Shown: positions 1-7,740 of the stretch, piece by piece
How positions within the stretch are numbered: position 1 is the stretch's first letter
How the letters are laid out: each line of letters begins with the position of its first letter
Source of the DNA: Phycisphaerales bacterium
GTDB taxonomy: Bacteria; Planctomycetota; Phycisphaerae; Phycisphaerales; UBA1924
NCBI GenBank assembly: GCA_020853975.1
Contig: JADYXW010000019.1
Span: 1-62,040, forward strand
DNA: 62,040 bases
Reading direction: 5' to 3'
Position numbers and translations under genes: made by a program
Notes under the pieces: generated by a model
Told to the model about the DNA's origin: nothing
What the model saw: the letters and a program-made list of their open reading frames with translations, nothing else
Databases searched by the model: none

Positions 1-2
1 CT

Positions 3-281
3 TCAGACACCCACAACGGGCTGCCGGGCCGGCACCGAGAACAGCAGCACCAGTTGCACCCGGTTGCTGACCCCCAGCGTCGAGTAGATCGCCTTGGTGT
101 GGTCGTGCACCGTGTGCCGGCTGCGATCGATCTTCGCCGCGATCTGCGGCTCGGTGATCCCCGCGAGCAACAACTCCAGCACACGCGCCTGCGCCGGGCT
201 CAACCTCCCGAGCAGATCAGGCCTCGCCCCGGCGATGGCCGCCCCCTGCCTCGTCAGTTCGTTCATTGTCTGGTCGGTCAC
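3..281 (-). CDS. Small LuxR-type helix-turn-helix protein
   Basis: A 92-residue protein made almost entirely of a LuxR/GerE DNA-binding domain, with no receiver domain. The segment LSPAQARVLELLLAGITEPQ followed by IAAKIDRSRHTVHDH is the four-helix GerE fold, and the second part is the recognition helix. I chose the GTG at 281 because GGAGGA lies about seven bases upstream; in-frame starts further upstream (299, 356) lack a ribosome site. It is the last leftward gene after the response regulator at 455-1114 and may be regulated with it. It probably acts as a transcription factor without its own sensor. The target genes are unknown. Confidence 0.75.
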   Translation of the reverse strand: MTDQTMNELTRQGAAIAGARPDLLGRLSPAQARVLELLLAGITEPQIAAKIDRSRHTVHDHTKAIYSTLGVSNRVQLVLLFSVPARQPVVGV

Positions 282-454
282 AGGGATCCTCCTCGCCATG
301 CGCGAACCGTGGGAAACGACCCCGCGCCCGCTGGCCAGTTTTCTTCCCCGTCCCAAAGGCCGCCCTGTTCAGGCGGTGCTCGATCAACGCACCGCATTAT
401 CGTCGTGCCTTCCTTCGAGACACCCTGAGGAGTTTGCCCTATTCCGGTGGGTCC

Positions 455-1114
455 TCAGGGTTCAACCAGACCCTCGCGGATCGCGAACCGGGTCAGTTCC
501 ACCCGGTCGTGCATTTCCAGCTTGGACATCATGCTCGACGCGTGGTTTTCCACGGTCTTCACCGAGAGGTGCATCAGGGCGGCGATTTCCTTCTTGGAGA
601 GCCCCTTCGCCACGTAGGTCAGCACCTCGATCTCCCGGGGCGAGAGCTGCGCAAGCCTGCTGTGTACCGCGGTTTCCGACAGCCGTACCCCGTCCGAATC
701 GATGACCAGGCGGGCCTGCACCGACGCGGAGAAGTACGTGCGCCCCACCGCCACGGCCCGAATCGCCGCTGCCACCGACTCGGGCGGCTCGTTCTTCGTG
801 AGGTACGCCATGGCCCCGCACCTCAACGCAGACTGAATGTACCTGTCGTGGGTGAAGGCCGAGAGGAACACGATCTTCGCGCCCGGCACCCTGGCCTGGA
901 TCGTCGTCGCCGCGTCAAACGCCGCCACGCCGGGCATGTCGACGTCCATCACGACCACGTGAGGCTGGTGCCGGATAGCGAGGTCGATGGCCTGATCGCC
1001 ATCCACCGCCTCCGCCACCACATGAATCGCGGCGTTCTGGCCGAGCACCATCGACAACGACTGGCGGAGCAGCGCGTGGTCGTCCACCAGCAGGACCTTG
1101 ATCAGCGTGGTCAT
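455..1114 (-). CDS. NarL/FixJ-type response regulator
   Basis: A 219-residue two-domain response regulator. The N-terminal receiver begins KVLLVDDH (acidic pocket), carries the phospho-acceptor Asp in VVMDVDMPG, and has the later conserved Ser/Thr and Lys in FLSAF and LTKNE. The C-terminal LuxR domain reads LSPREIEVLTYVAKGLSKKE then IAALMHLSVKTVENH. Its ATG overlaps the stop of the upstream sensor kinase by four bases (ATGA at 1111-1114), so the two are translationally coupled and should be partners. An alternative start at 1300 would only add a low-complexity extension that overlaps the kinase coding sequence. Confidence 0.93.
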   Translation of the reverse strand: MTTLIKVLLVDDHALLRQSLSMVLGQNAAIHVVAEAVDGDQAIDLAIRHQPHVVVMDVDMPGVAAFDAATTIQARVPGAKIVFLSAFTHDRYIQSALRCGAMAYLTKNEPPESVAAAIRAVAVGRTYFSASVQARLVIDSDGVRLSETAVHSRLAQLSPREIEVLTYVAKGLSKKEIAALMHLSVKTVENHASSMMSKLEMHDRVELTRFAIREGLVEP

Positions 1115-2880
1115 GGAACCCCCGTCGAGGGCGCCGCGGTCGCGAGCGCCGCCCGGAGCGTAGCGAGATGGAACGGCTTGGCGAGCACCGACACACCTTC
1201 CCCCGCGTCGGGAAGGCCGCCGCCATCGACAACCACGACGACGCGGGGCTGGTGCTGTCCCGCCGTCCATCGGCGGATGGCCGCCGCCGGCAAGGGCCAC
1301 ACTCCTGTAACCAAGACCGCCGCCGGGCCGTCCGCGTCGGCCTGTGCCTGGTCGGCCTCCGACGGGTCGCGGCTGAGAACGGGGTCATACCCGAGCGTCT
1401 GCAGCATCGACCCCAGCAGGCCTCGCACGAGCTGGTTGGGTTCAATCACCAGCGCCCGGCCATTGCCGGTCTGGCGCCCCGACTCCTCCCCGGCGGGCGC
1501 CTGGCACTCGGGGAGCTCGATCGTGACCGCTGTACCCCTGCCGGGAATGGGATCGATCCGCATGGCCCCGCCGTGGGCCGCGACCCAGCCCCGCACGACC
1601 GAAAGCCCGAGCCCGGCGCGTTCGCCCGTATCGGCGTCTGTCTCGCCCGGAGCCGCACGCCCGCCATCGAGCACGATGACCCGGACCTTCCCCCCCGAAC
1701 GCTCGACCGAGAGCACGACCTCTCCCCCGGGGGGCGTCGCGTCCCGCGCCTTGTGCCCCGCGGTGATGACCGTCTGCAGCAGTTGCACCGCATCACCCTC
1801 CACCCACGCGCCCGCGGCGCCTGAGGTCTCAAGCCTCAGTTGCACGCCGCTCCCGAACTGGCGCCGGAGTGCCTTGCCCGCATCACCGATCAGGCGCGCC
1901 ACGTCGATGGACTGCCGGACGCTGCCGCCGTTGCCCGCGAAGGCCTGCAACGACGCCACAGCGGTCGTCGCCTGCTTCGCCGCTTCCTCGGCCCGCTGCA
2001 GCGACGCAACCGCGGGTGAGCCGGGCTGCAGCGTGCGGCTCGCGAGCTCGTGGTAGCCCCGCATGGCGGTCAGCAGGTTGTTGAGCTCGTGAGCGACCCC
2101 CGCCACCAGCGTCCCGAGCGCCTCGGCCTGGCGTCGCTGCGCCACCCTGGTCTCCTGCTCACGCCGCACCGCGTCCGTGGCCTCGCGCGCCGAGATGTCC
2201 ATGCACACGATCGCCAGCTCGGTGCCGCCCCCGGGCCCGCGGGAGACCAGCGTGCCGGATTCCTCGACGACCATGGGGTGCCCGTCGCGATGCACCTTGA
2301 TGAGGCTGCACCTCGTGATCCCGCCCCGGCGTGCCACACACTCCCGCAGGTGGGCCCGGGCCGCTTCGTGACTCTCCGGGTGCACGATGTCGAGCACGCT
2401 CCGGCCGATCAGGTCCTCGGGCCTGTAGCCGAGTTGCTCCGCCCCGGCTGAGTTGACGTCGAGCACGGTGCCGCCCGCGTCGAGCGTGAAGAGCATCGCG
2501 GGGTTGCGGTCGTGCACCAGCGACTCGCGGGGCCCGGGCACCCACCTCAGCGCCGCCGCACGGGCCAGCGCCCGCGAGACCAGCCCCGCGAGATCGCACG
2601 GAGCCTCCGCGGTCTCCATCGCGCCCGCGAGCAGCAGGCTCTGGTGCTGGTCCTCGGTGAGTGGAGCCATCGAGACCGCCACCCTCACCGCGTCGCCCCG
2701 TCCGCCGGGAGCCTCGCGCCGGTCCAGGGCGCCGAGCCAGTGCTCCGCGGCGATGACCGCAACCGGCTCGGGGGGTGACAGCCCCACGAGAGCTTCCGAG
2801 GCCCAGCGGCGAAACTCGGCGTCCCCGCCCACAATCTGAAGGTCCGAGTCCGCTCCGCCGGGTTGACCGATCTCGCTCAC
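1111..2880 (-). CDS. PAS-sensor histidine kinase with degenerate ATP site and pseudo-receiver
   Basis: A 589-residue cytoplasmic sensor with no membrane segment. In order it has an unassigned N-terminal part, a PAS domain (about 125-235, NPAMLFTLDAGGTVLDVNSA), a HisKA helix pair with the phospho-acceptor His264 in GVAHELNNLL, a HATPase region and a C-terminal receiver-like domain. The HATPase region is unusual: the N-box Asn before ARDA is Lys377, the G1 box is only DGGRAAP, and no F-box is visible, although G2 (GLGLSVV) is intact. The receiver-like domain has VLVTGV where the phospho-Asp normally sits. The GTG start has GGGGAG upstream. The kinase may therefore be weak or inactive and act through protein contacts. 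It follows pssA by 19 bases. Confidence 0.85.
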   Translation of the reverse strand: MSEIGQPGGADSDLQIVGGDAEFRRWASEALVGLSPPEPVAVIAAEHWLGALDRREAPGGRGDAVRVAVSMAPLTEDQHQSLLLAGAMETAEAPCDLAGLVSRALARAAALRWVPGPRESLVHDRNPAMLFTLDAGGTVLDVNSAGAEQLGYRPEDLIGRSVLDIVHPESHEAARAHLRECVARRGGITRCSLIKVHRDGHPMVVEESGTLVSRGPGGGTELAIVCMDISAREATDAVRREQETRVAQRRQAEALGTLVAGVAHELNNLLTAMRGYHELASRTLQPGSPAVASLQRAEEAAKQATTAVASLQAFAGNGGSVRQSIDVARLIGDAGKALRRQFGSGVQLRLETSGAAGAWVEGDAVQLLQTVITAGHKARDATPPGGEVVLSVERSGGKVRVIVLDGGRAAPGETDADTGERAGLGLSVVRGWVAAHGGAMRIDPIPGRGTAVTIELPECQAPAGEESGRQTGNGRALVIEPNQLVRGLLGSMLQTLGYDPVLSRDPSEADQAQADADGPAAVLVTGVWPLPAAAIRRWTAGQHQPRVVVVVDGGGLPDAGEGVSVLAKPFHLATLRAALATAAPSTGVP

Positions 2881-2899
2881 AGCGGCGTTCTCCCCGCAC

Positions 2900-3694
2900 T
2901 CAGCCCTCGCCCGCGCCGGCTCCCGGAGACTTCGCCTCCGACACGGGCTTCGACAGCATCGCCCGAAGTGCGGTCGGCGGGATGGACGCGACGTAGAGAC
3001 CCGACAGGCACACCAGCGTCAGCCACGCGTCACGCACCATCCCCACCACCCCGATCCCAACCAGCACCAGAACGGGCGCCACCGCCCGACGGCCCAGCAT
3101 CACCGCCTTCAGCGAGAACATCGGGACGCGGCAGATCATGAGCGCCGCCACCGTAAAGGTCCAGATGATCACCGCCCAGGGGGGCGCCGTCCACGGCATG
3201 ACACTCGAGTGCGCCAGCATCGGGGGCACCAGCACCGCGCCCGCCGCCGCCGGGCTGGGCATCCCCTCGAAGTGCTTCTCCACGCCCTTCTCCGCCTTGG
3301 AAGGCCCGGACGTGAACCGTGCCAACCTCAGGGCCGTGCACAAGGCGTAGCAGAGCGCCGCGGCGAGCGCGAACCCGCCGAACATCTTGCTCCCCGGCCC
3401 CCCCAGCCACTGATGAACGATGAATGCCGGCGCCACCCCGAACGCCAGGAAGTCGGACAACGAATCCAGCACCGCCCCGAACGTGGAGGTCACCCGCAGC
3501 AGCCTCGCCGCCCGCCCGTCCAGCGCGTCGAACACGCCCGCGATCACCACCGCCGCCATCGCACGCTCGGTGTTTTCTTTCAGCGTGTAGTGCAGCGCCA
3601 GAAGCCCCGAGCACAACGCCAGCGTCGTCAGGATGTTCGGGATCAGGGCCACCGCCCTGAACTCTCGCTTCCGCGGCCCCAGCTTGAGGAACAT
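2900..3694 (-). CDS. pssA: CDP-diacylglycerol-serine O-phosphatidyltransferase
   Basis: An inner-membrane enzyme of 264 residues that makes phosphatidylserine from CDP-diacylglycerol and L-serine. The CDP-alcohol phosphatidyltransferase signature is visible as DALDGRAARLL and then GAVLDSLSDF, giving the spaced Asp pairs that bind metal. Several hydrophobic spans follow. The ATG at 3694 is preferred over the GTG at 3700 because GGGAGG lies five bases before it. It stands 21 bases after psd on the same strand, so serine lipid synthesis and decarboxylation to phosphatidylethanolamine are encoded together, as in many Gram-negative bacteria. Confidence 0.93.
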   Translation of the reverse strand: MFLKLGPRKREFRAVALIPNILTTLALCSGLLALHYTLKENTERAMAAVVIAGVFDALDGRAARLLRVTSTFGAVLDSLSDFLAFGVAPAFIVHQWLGGPGSKMFGGFALAAALCYALCTALRLARFTSGPSKAEKGVEKHFEGMPSPAAAGAVLVPPMLAHSSVMPWTAPPWAVIIWTFTVAALMICRVPMFSLKAVMLGRRAVAPVLVLVGIGVVGMVRDAWLTLVCLSGLYVASIPPTALRAMLSKPVSEAKSPGAGAGEG

Positions 3695-3715
3695 GCGCAC
3701 CTCCCGAGCCCGCGC

Positions 3716-4450
3716 TCACCCCGCGCCGAGCACCGCCAGCACCGTCTCGCCCGCCACGGGCTTGTCCCCAACCTTCGCCAGCACCGTGGTCCCCGCGGGA
3801 ACGTACACGTCCACCCTGGAGCCGAACCTGATCAGCCCGTACCGCTGCCCCGGGCCGAGCCTCGCCCCCTCCGGCACGCGGCAGACGATCCGGCGTGCCA
3901 CCAGCCCCGCGATCTGCACCGAGGCGACCTCCGCCCCGTTCTCCATCCGCACCACCAGGCCCAGCCTCTCGTTGTCCACGCTCGCCTTATCCAGCGAGGC
4001 GTTGAGGAACTTGCCCTCGCGATAGCAGACCTTGCGAACAACCCCCCCCACCGGCGAACGGTTGACATGCACGTTGAAGACGTTCATGAACACCGCGATC
4101 CGGATCATCCCCGACGCCACCCCCGGGTCAATCCCCAGTTCCGCGGGCGGCTCCGCCGGGCCAACCATCACCACCCGGCCGTCGGCGGGGCAGATCACCG
4201 CGCCGCGCGTCGAGGGAATCCGCCTCTCCGGGTCCCGAAAGAACCAGGCGCACCACAGGGCAATGACGAGCGCCACCCCCGCGACGGCGTAGCCCACCCA
4301 CTCCAGCCCCACGCGGTACGTCCCCAGGATGGCGATGAACGAAAGCAACGCCGCGCCCGCCACGAACCCCGCGACGATCGGCCTGCCCTCTGGCGCAATG
4401 GCCGGCGACGGCTCGTCGGGAATCAACGGATCTTCTGCGGGGCTCGGCAT
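3716..4450 (-). CDS. psd: Phosphatidylserine decarboxylase, short type
   Basis: A 244-residue pro-enzyme that converts phosphatidylserine to phosphatidylethanolamine at the membrane. It has two N-terminal hydrophobic spans (about 24-60). The core motifs are GAVICPADGRVV, FMNVFNVHVNRSPV and, near the C terminus, RFGSRVDVYVP. The Gly-Ser pair there is the expected self-cleavage site that gives the pyruvoyl group; short-type enzymes use such a GS rather than LGST. The ATG at 4450 begins the conserved protein, and the open frame upstream of it is antisense to the receiver gene. It is the first gene of the leftward psd-pssA-kinase-regulator block. Confidence 0.92.
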   Translation of the reverse strand: MPSPAEDPLIPDEPSPAIAPEGRPIVAGFVAGAALLSFIAILGTYRVGLEWVGYAVAGVALVIALWCAWFFRDPERRIPSTRGAVICPADGRVVMVGPAEPPAELGIDPGVASGMIRIAVFMNVFNVHVNRSPVGGVVRKVCYREGKFLNASLDKASVDNERLGLVVRMENGAEVASVQIAGLVARRIVCRVPEGARLGPGQRYGLIRFGSRVDVYVPAGTTVLAKVGDKPVAGETVLAVLGAG

Positions 4451-4564
4451 GCTCCGATAGTACCCGCCGCCGCCGCAACGCCCGGGGCCGAGAACACCAT
4501 CCCTCGGGTCTTCGGCTTGGCCCCGCGAATGCCGGCTCTCTTCACCGCCGATATCCACCGGTCC

Positions 4565-4969
4565 ATGCCCGATCCCCGCTCCATCCTGGTCTGCGACGAT
4601 GAGGCCCCGATCCGCCACGTGATCGCCCACCGCCTCCGAGGCGCGGGCTTCACCGTGCGCGAGGCACGAACCGGACTGGAGGGCTTCAAGGCCGTCACCG
4701 GCAGCGAAGCCTTCCGCCCCCACCTCATCATCACCGACTACCAGATGCCCGAGATGTCCGGCATCGAGATGGCGGCCTCGCTCAAGCAGTTCGAGCCCGC
4801 CTCGGCGACCCCCGTGCTCATGCTCACCGCGCGGGGCTACACCCTCACGCCCGCGGAACTCGCCACCACCAACATCCGCCATGTCATCAGCAAGCCCTTC
4901 GGCGTGCGCGTACTCCTCGACCGGGTGCAGGAACTCCTCGACGCCCCGTCCTCGCGAATCGCGGCCTGA
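4565..4969 (+). CDS. Stand-alone receiver (CheY-like) protein
   Basis: A 134-residue single receiver domain with no output domain. It shows the acidic pair in LVCDDE, the phospho-Asp in LIITDYQMPEMSG, the Thr in LMLTARG and the Lys in ISKPFG. It ends nine bases before the HD-GYP gene, which suggests that this receiver controls or is co-expressed with that phosphodiesterase; in many bacteria the two domains are one protein. It is divergent from psd with a 114-base gap. No strong ribosome site is seen; an in-frame ATG at 4529 is the alternative start. Confidence 0.9.
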   Translation: MPDPRSILVCDDEAPIRHVIAHRLRGAGFTVREARTGLEGFKAVTGSEAFRPHLIITDYQMPEMSGIEMAASLKQFEPASATPVLMLTARGYTLTPAELATTNIRHVISKPFGVRVLLDRVQELLDAPSSRIAA

Positions 4970-4978
4970 CCTCCCCTC

Positions 4979-6580
4979 ATGAGCCTCTCTTCCACCCAGA
5001 ACGGCCCCGCGACCCGCGCCAGACTCATGGAGCGCTGCCAGCGGCTGGGCGCACCCGCGTGCGCGATCACCGCCTCTGGGCACATCGCCGCCGTCACCCC
5101 GCTCGCGCCCGAGCTCGAAAGCCTCATGCGCTCGCCCCCAATCGTCGCGGCGATCTCCGTGTGCAGCGTCGACGGCGTGGGCAAGCTCGCAACCTACGAG
5201 CTCTTCCCGGGAGCCCGGCTCATCGTCGTCCCGACGCCAGAGGGCCTGGCCCACCAGGGCCGCGTCGGGGCCCTGCTGCTCTCGCCCGGCGCGCTCGATG
5301 ATCCTGAGTTCTCGCTGCTCTGCGCCGCGGCGGGGGTAGACGCCTCAACCGCGCGCGCCGCGCTCGGCCCCTCCGCCCGCTTCGACGCGTTCTCCGTGAA
5401 CCTCGTCGCGGAGGCGCTGCTGTCGTCGTCCATGGATCTCACGGCACTTGAGGAACACGCCGACGCGCTCGAAGGTTTTACCCAGCAGCTCAGCGAGTCC
5501 TACGACACGATCGATTTGCTCTACTCGCTCGGACGCTCGATGCCCAAGCCCGACGAGCCCGAGAAGTTCCTCCAGACCGTGGCCACCCGGCTGCACTCGG
5601 TGATGGCCTTTGAATGGCTGGCGATCGTGATGCTGAGCAACGGCCCCTCGGTCTCAATGCGGGGCCGCGTCATCCCCGCCGGGCGGCTCCCCCTGCCTGC
5701 CGCGGACCTCCGCGCCATGGCGACGCCCCTGGTCCCAGCCTCGGAATCGCCCGTCGTGCTGCCCCGGGTCCAGGGTCTGTCCGTCGAGGGCTCGCCCCAG
5801 CTCGTCGCGCAGGCCATCCACTGCAAGGGACGGGTCGCCGGCGCCATCTTCGCGGGCGGCAAGAGGGGGCGAGAGACGGTTGTCTCCAGCTACGACCTGC
5901 AGTTCATCGAGGCTACGGCCGGCTACCTCTCGTCCTTCGCTGAAAACGTCACGCTCTACGAGGACCAGAACGCCCTGTTCCTGGGCACGCTGCGGTCGCT
6001 CACCGCCGCCATCGACGCCAAGGACCGCTACACGTGCGGCCATAGCGAGCGGGTCGCCTGCCTGGCCCGGGCCATCGCCCTCGCGGGCGGCCTCTCGCCC
6101 GCGCTCGCCGACCGCATCCACATCGCCGGGCTGGTGCACGACGTCGGAAAGATCGGTGTGCCCGAGGCCGTGCTCTGCAAGCCGGGCAAGCTCACCGACG
6201 ACGAGTTCGCCCTCATCAAGCTCCACCCGCAGATCGGCCACCGCATCCTCAAGGATATTGCCCAGTTCGCGGACGTCCTCCCGGGCGTCCTGCACCACCA
6301 CGAGCGGTTCGACGGCCGGGGCTACCCGCACGGGCTGGCCGGGGAGAAGATCCCCCTCTTCGCCCGCGTCCTCGCGGTCGCGGACACCTTCGACGCCATG
6401 AGCAGCAACCGCTCCTATCGCCCCGCGCTCACGCGCGAGCGCGTGTTGGAGGAGATCGTGAGGTCCGCCGGCACGCAGCTTGACCCCGCCTTTTCTTCCC
6501 TCGTGCCCGGGCTTGACCTGCGCGAGTTCGACCGGATGCTCGCGGAGCACAAGGCGCTCTCGATCCGTGCCGCGGCCTGA
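4979..6580 (+). CDS. GAF and HD-GYP cyclic-di-GMP phosphodiesterase
   Basis: A 533-residue signalling protein. The N-terminal 170 residues are not assigned, a GAF-like region spans about 180-330, and the C-terminal HD-GYP domain starts near 330. HD-GYP residues seen are HSERV, the HD pair in GLVHDVGKIGVP (about 385), and HHHERFDGRGYPHG (about 440-452), all complete. The family hydrolyses cyclic di-GMP to GMP, lowering the signal that favours biofilm. There is no membrane segment, so the input is probably cytoplasmic, through GAF or the adjacent receiver. It converges on the methyltransferase gene with an 18-base gap. Confidence 0.92.
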   Translation: MSLSSTQNGPATRARLMERCQRLGAPACAITASGHIAAVTPLAPELESLMRSPPIVAAISVCSVDGVGKLATYELFPGARLIVVPTPEGLAHQGRVGALLLSPGALDDPEFSLLCAAAGVDASTARAALGPSARFDAFSVNLVAEALLSSSMDLTALEEHADALEGFTQQLSESYDTIDLLYSLGRSMPKPDEPEKFLQTVATRLHSVMAFEWLAIVMLSNGPSVSMRGRVIPAGRLPLPAADLRAMATPLVPASESPVVLPRVQGLSVEGSPQLVAQAIHCKGRVAGAIFAGGKRGRETVVSSYDLQFIEATAGYLSSFAENVTLYEDQNALFLGTLRSLTAAIDAKDRYTCGHSERVACLARAIALAGGLSPALADRIHIAGLVHDVGKIGVPEAVLCKPGKLTDDEFALIKLHPQIGHRILKDIAQFADVLPGVLHHHERFDGRGYPHGLAGEKIPLFARVLAVADTFDAMSSNRSYRPALTRERVLEEIVRSAGTQLDPAFSSLVPGLDLREFDRMLAEHKALSIRAAA

Positions 6581-6598
6581 GCCCGGATCCCCTGGAAC

Positions 6599-7582
6599 CT
6601 ACAGCCCCTCGAACCGCTTCACCGTGGCGGCCTTGGCTCGCCTCACGCGATGGATGGCGCTCGCGGGCGGGGCCTCTTCCGGGGGCCTCACCGGCCCGAT
6701 CTTCACGATCCGCTCCATCGCCCGCGTCGCGTTCGCTCTGGAATATTCCACGCCGATGAACTTCCGCCCCAGCGCCCGGGCGATCACGCCCGTGGTCCCG
6801 CTGCCCAGGAACGGGTCCAGTACCAGGTCCCCGGGGTCGCTCGTGGCCTGCAGCACCCGCGCGAGATACACCTCGGGCAGCTGGTTGTCGTGCCCCGGGC
6901 GCCGCTCCTTGTTGTTCCCCTGGATGCGCCCCCAGAACGGCCCGTACCACACGTCCATCGGCACACGCTTGCCCGGGGGGCTCCCGTCCTTCTTGCTCAG
7001 CGTCCGCGGGTCAAAGTACGTCGTCGCGCGGTCGGAGCTCTCGAGCACCCGCTCCGGCCTCCAGACCGGCTCCCCACCGTCTTTCACGAAGTGCAGCGCG
7101 TGCACCTTGCTGTTGATGAACCGGCTCCGCGTATTCTGCCCGAAGCGGTAGTGCCAGATGCACCAGTTCTCCATCACCATGCGCGACGGGGGCGTGCGCT
7201 CGCCCAGCCGCCCCTTCAAGTACACCACGATCTCCGCCGCCCAGTCGTCCGGGATGTTCACCCACATCGACCCGCCCGGGCGCAGGGCCCGGACGCACTG
7301 GTCCAGCCAGTCAAAGGTAAAAGTCAGATACTCCTGCTCGGGCAGGTCGTCGTGCCACTTGTCGTAGCCCCGCTTCCAGTTGAACGGTGGGTCCGCGAAC
7401 ACCACCCCCACGGTGCCCCGCGCCACTTCTGGGATCGCCGGCAGCACGCCGCGGCAGTCGCCCACGTACACGCGCGTGCGTTCATCCGAGCCCGGGAGCA
7501 GGCTCAGCCCTCCCCGCGTCCCGGGGCCTTCCTTCGAGCCCGGGTTGCCCTTGGATGTCGTTCGAGAGGCCAGCGTGGTCAT
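6599..7582 (-). CDS. Solitary beta-class DNA methyltransferase (probably adenine N6)
   Basis: A 327-residue methyltransferase. The catalytic motif DPPF is at about 64-67, and the S-adenosylmethionine motif DPFLGSGTTG at about 256-265 is followed by IGVEYS. This order (catalytic motif first) defines the beta class; DPPF rather than SPPY favours adenine as the target. No restriction endonuclease or specificity gene lies beside it, so it is more likely an orphan regulatory or protective methylase than half of a restriction system. The flanking genes are the HD-GYP protein and a divergent DEAD-box helicase. The recognition sequence cannot be read from the protein. Confidence 0.88.
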   Translation of the reverse strand: MTTLASRTTSKGNPGSKEGPGTRGGLSLLPGSDERTRVYVGDCRGVLPAIPEVARGTVGVVFADPPFNWKRGYDKWHDDLPEQEYLTFTFDWLDQCVRALRPGGSMWVNIPDDWAAEIVVYLKGRLGERTPPSRMVMENWCIWHYRFGQNTRSRFINSKVHALHFVKDGGEPVWRPERVLESSDRATTYFDPRTLSKKDGSPPGKRVPMDVWYGPFWGRIQGNNKERRPGHDNQLPEVYLARVLQATSDPGDLVLDPFLGSGTTGVIARALGRKFIGVEYSRANATRAMERIVKIGPVRPPEEAPPASAIHRVRRAKAATVKRFEGL

Positions 7583-7740
7583 CGCGCCAAGTGTACCGGC
7601 GCCGCGCGCGCCCGCCGCCGCCCCTTCTCGCCAGCGGGTCTATCATCCTCTTTATGCCCGTGCCTCCTGCGCGGGCGCCCCGGACCACAACAGGCTCACG
7701 CCGCCGTCCGGGGAGGTTCCCCGACCGATCCCCTCACACC

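Noticed and set aside
423..460. A nine-base inverted repeat CCCTGAGGA/TCCTCAGGG as a terminator
   Set aside because: The loop is 20 bases long, no T-run follows and it overlaps the stop of the response regulator gene.
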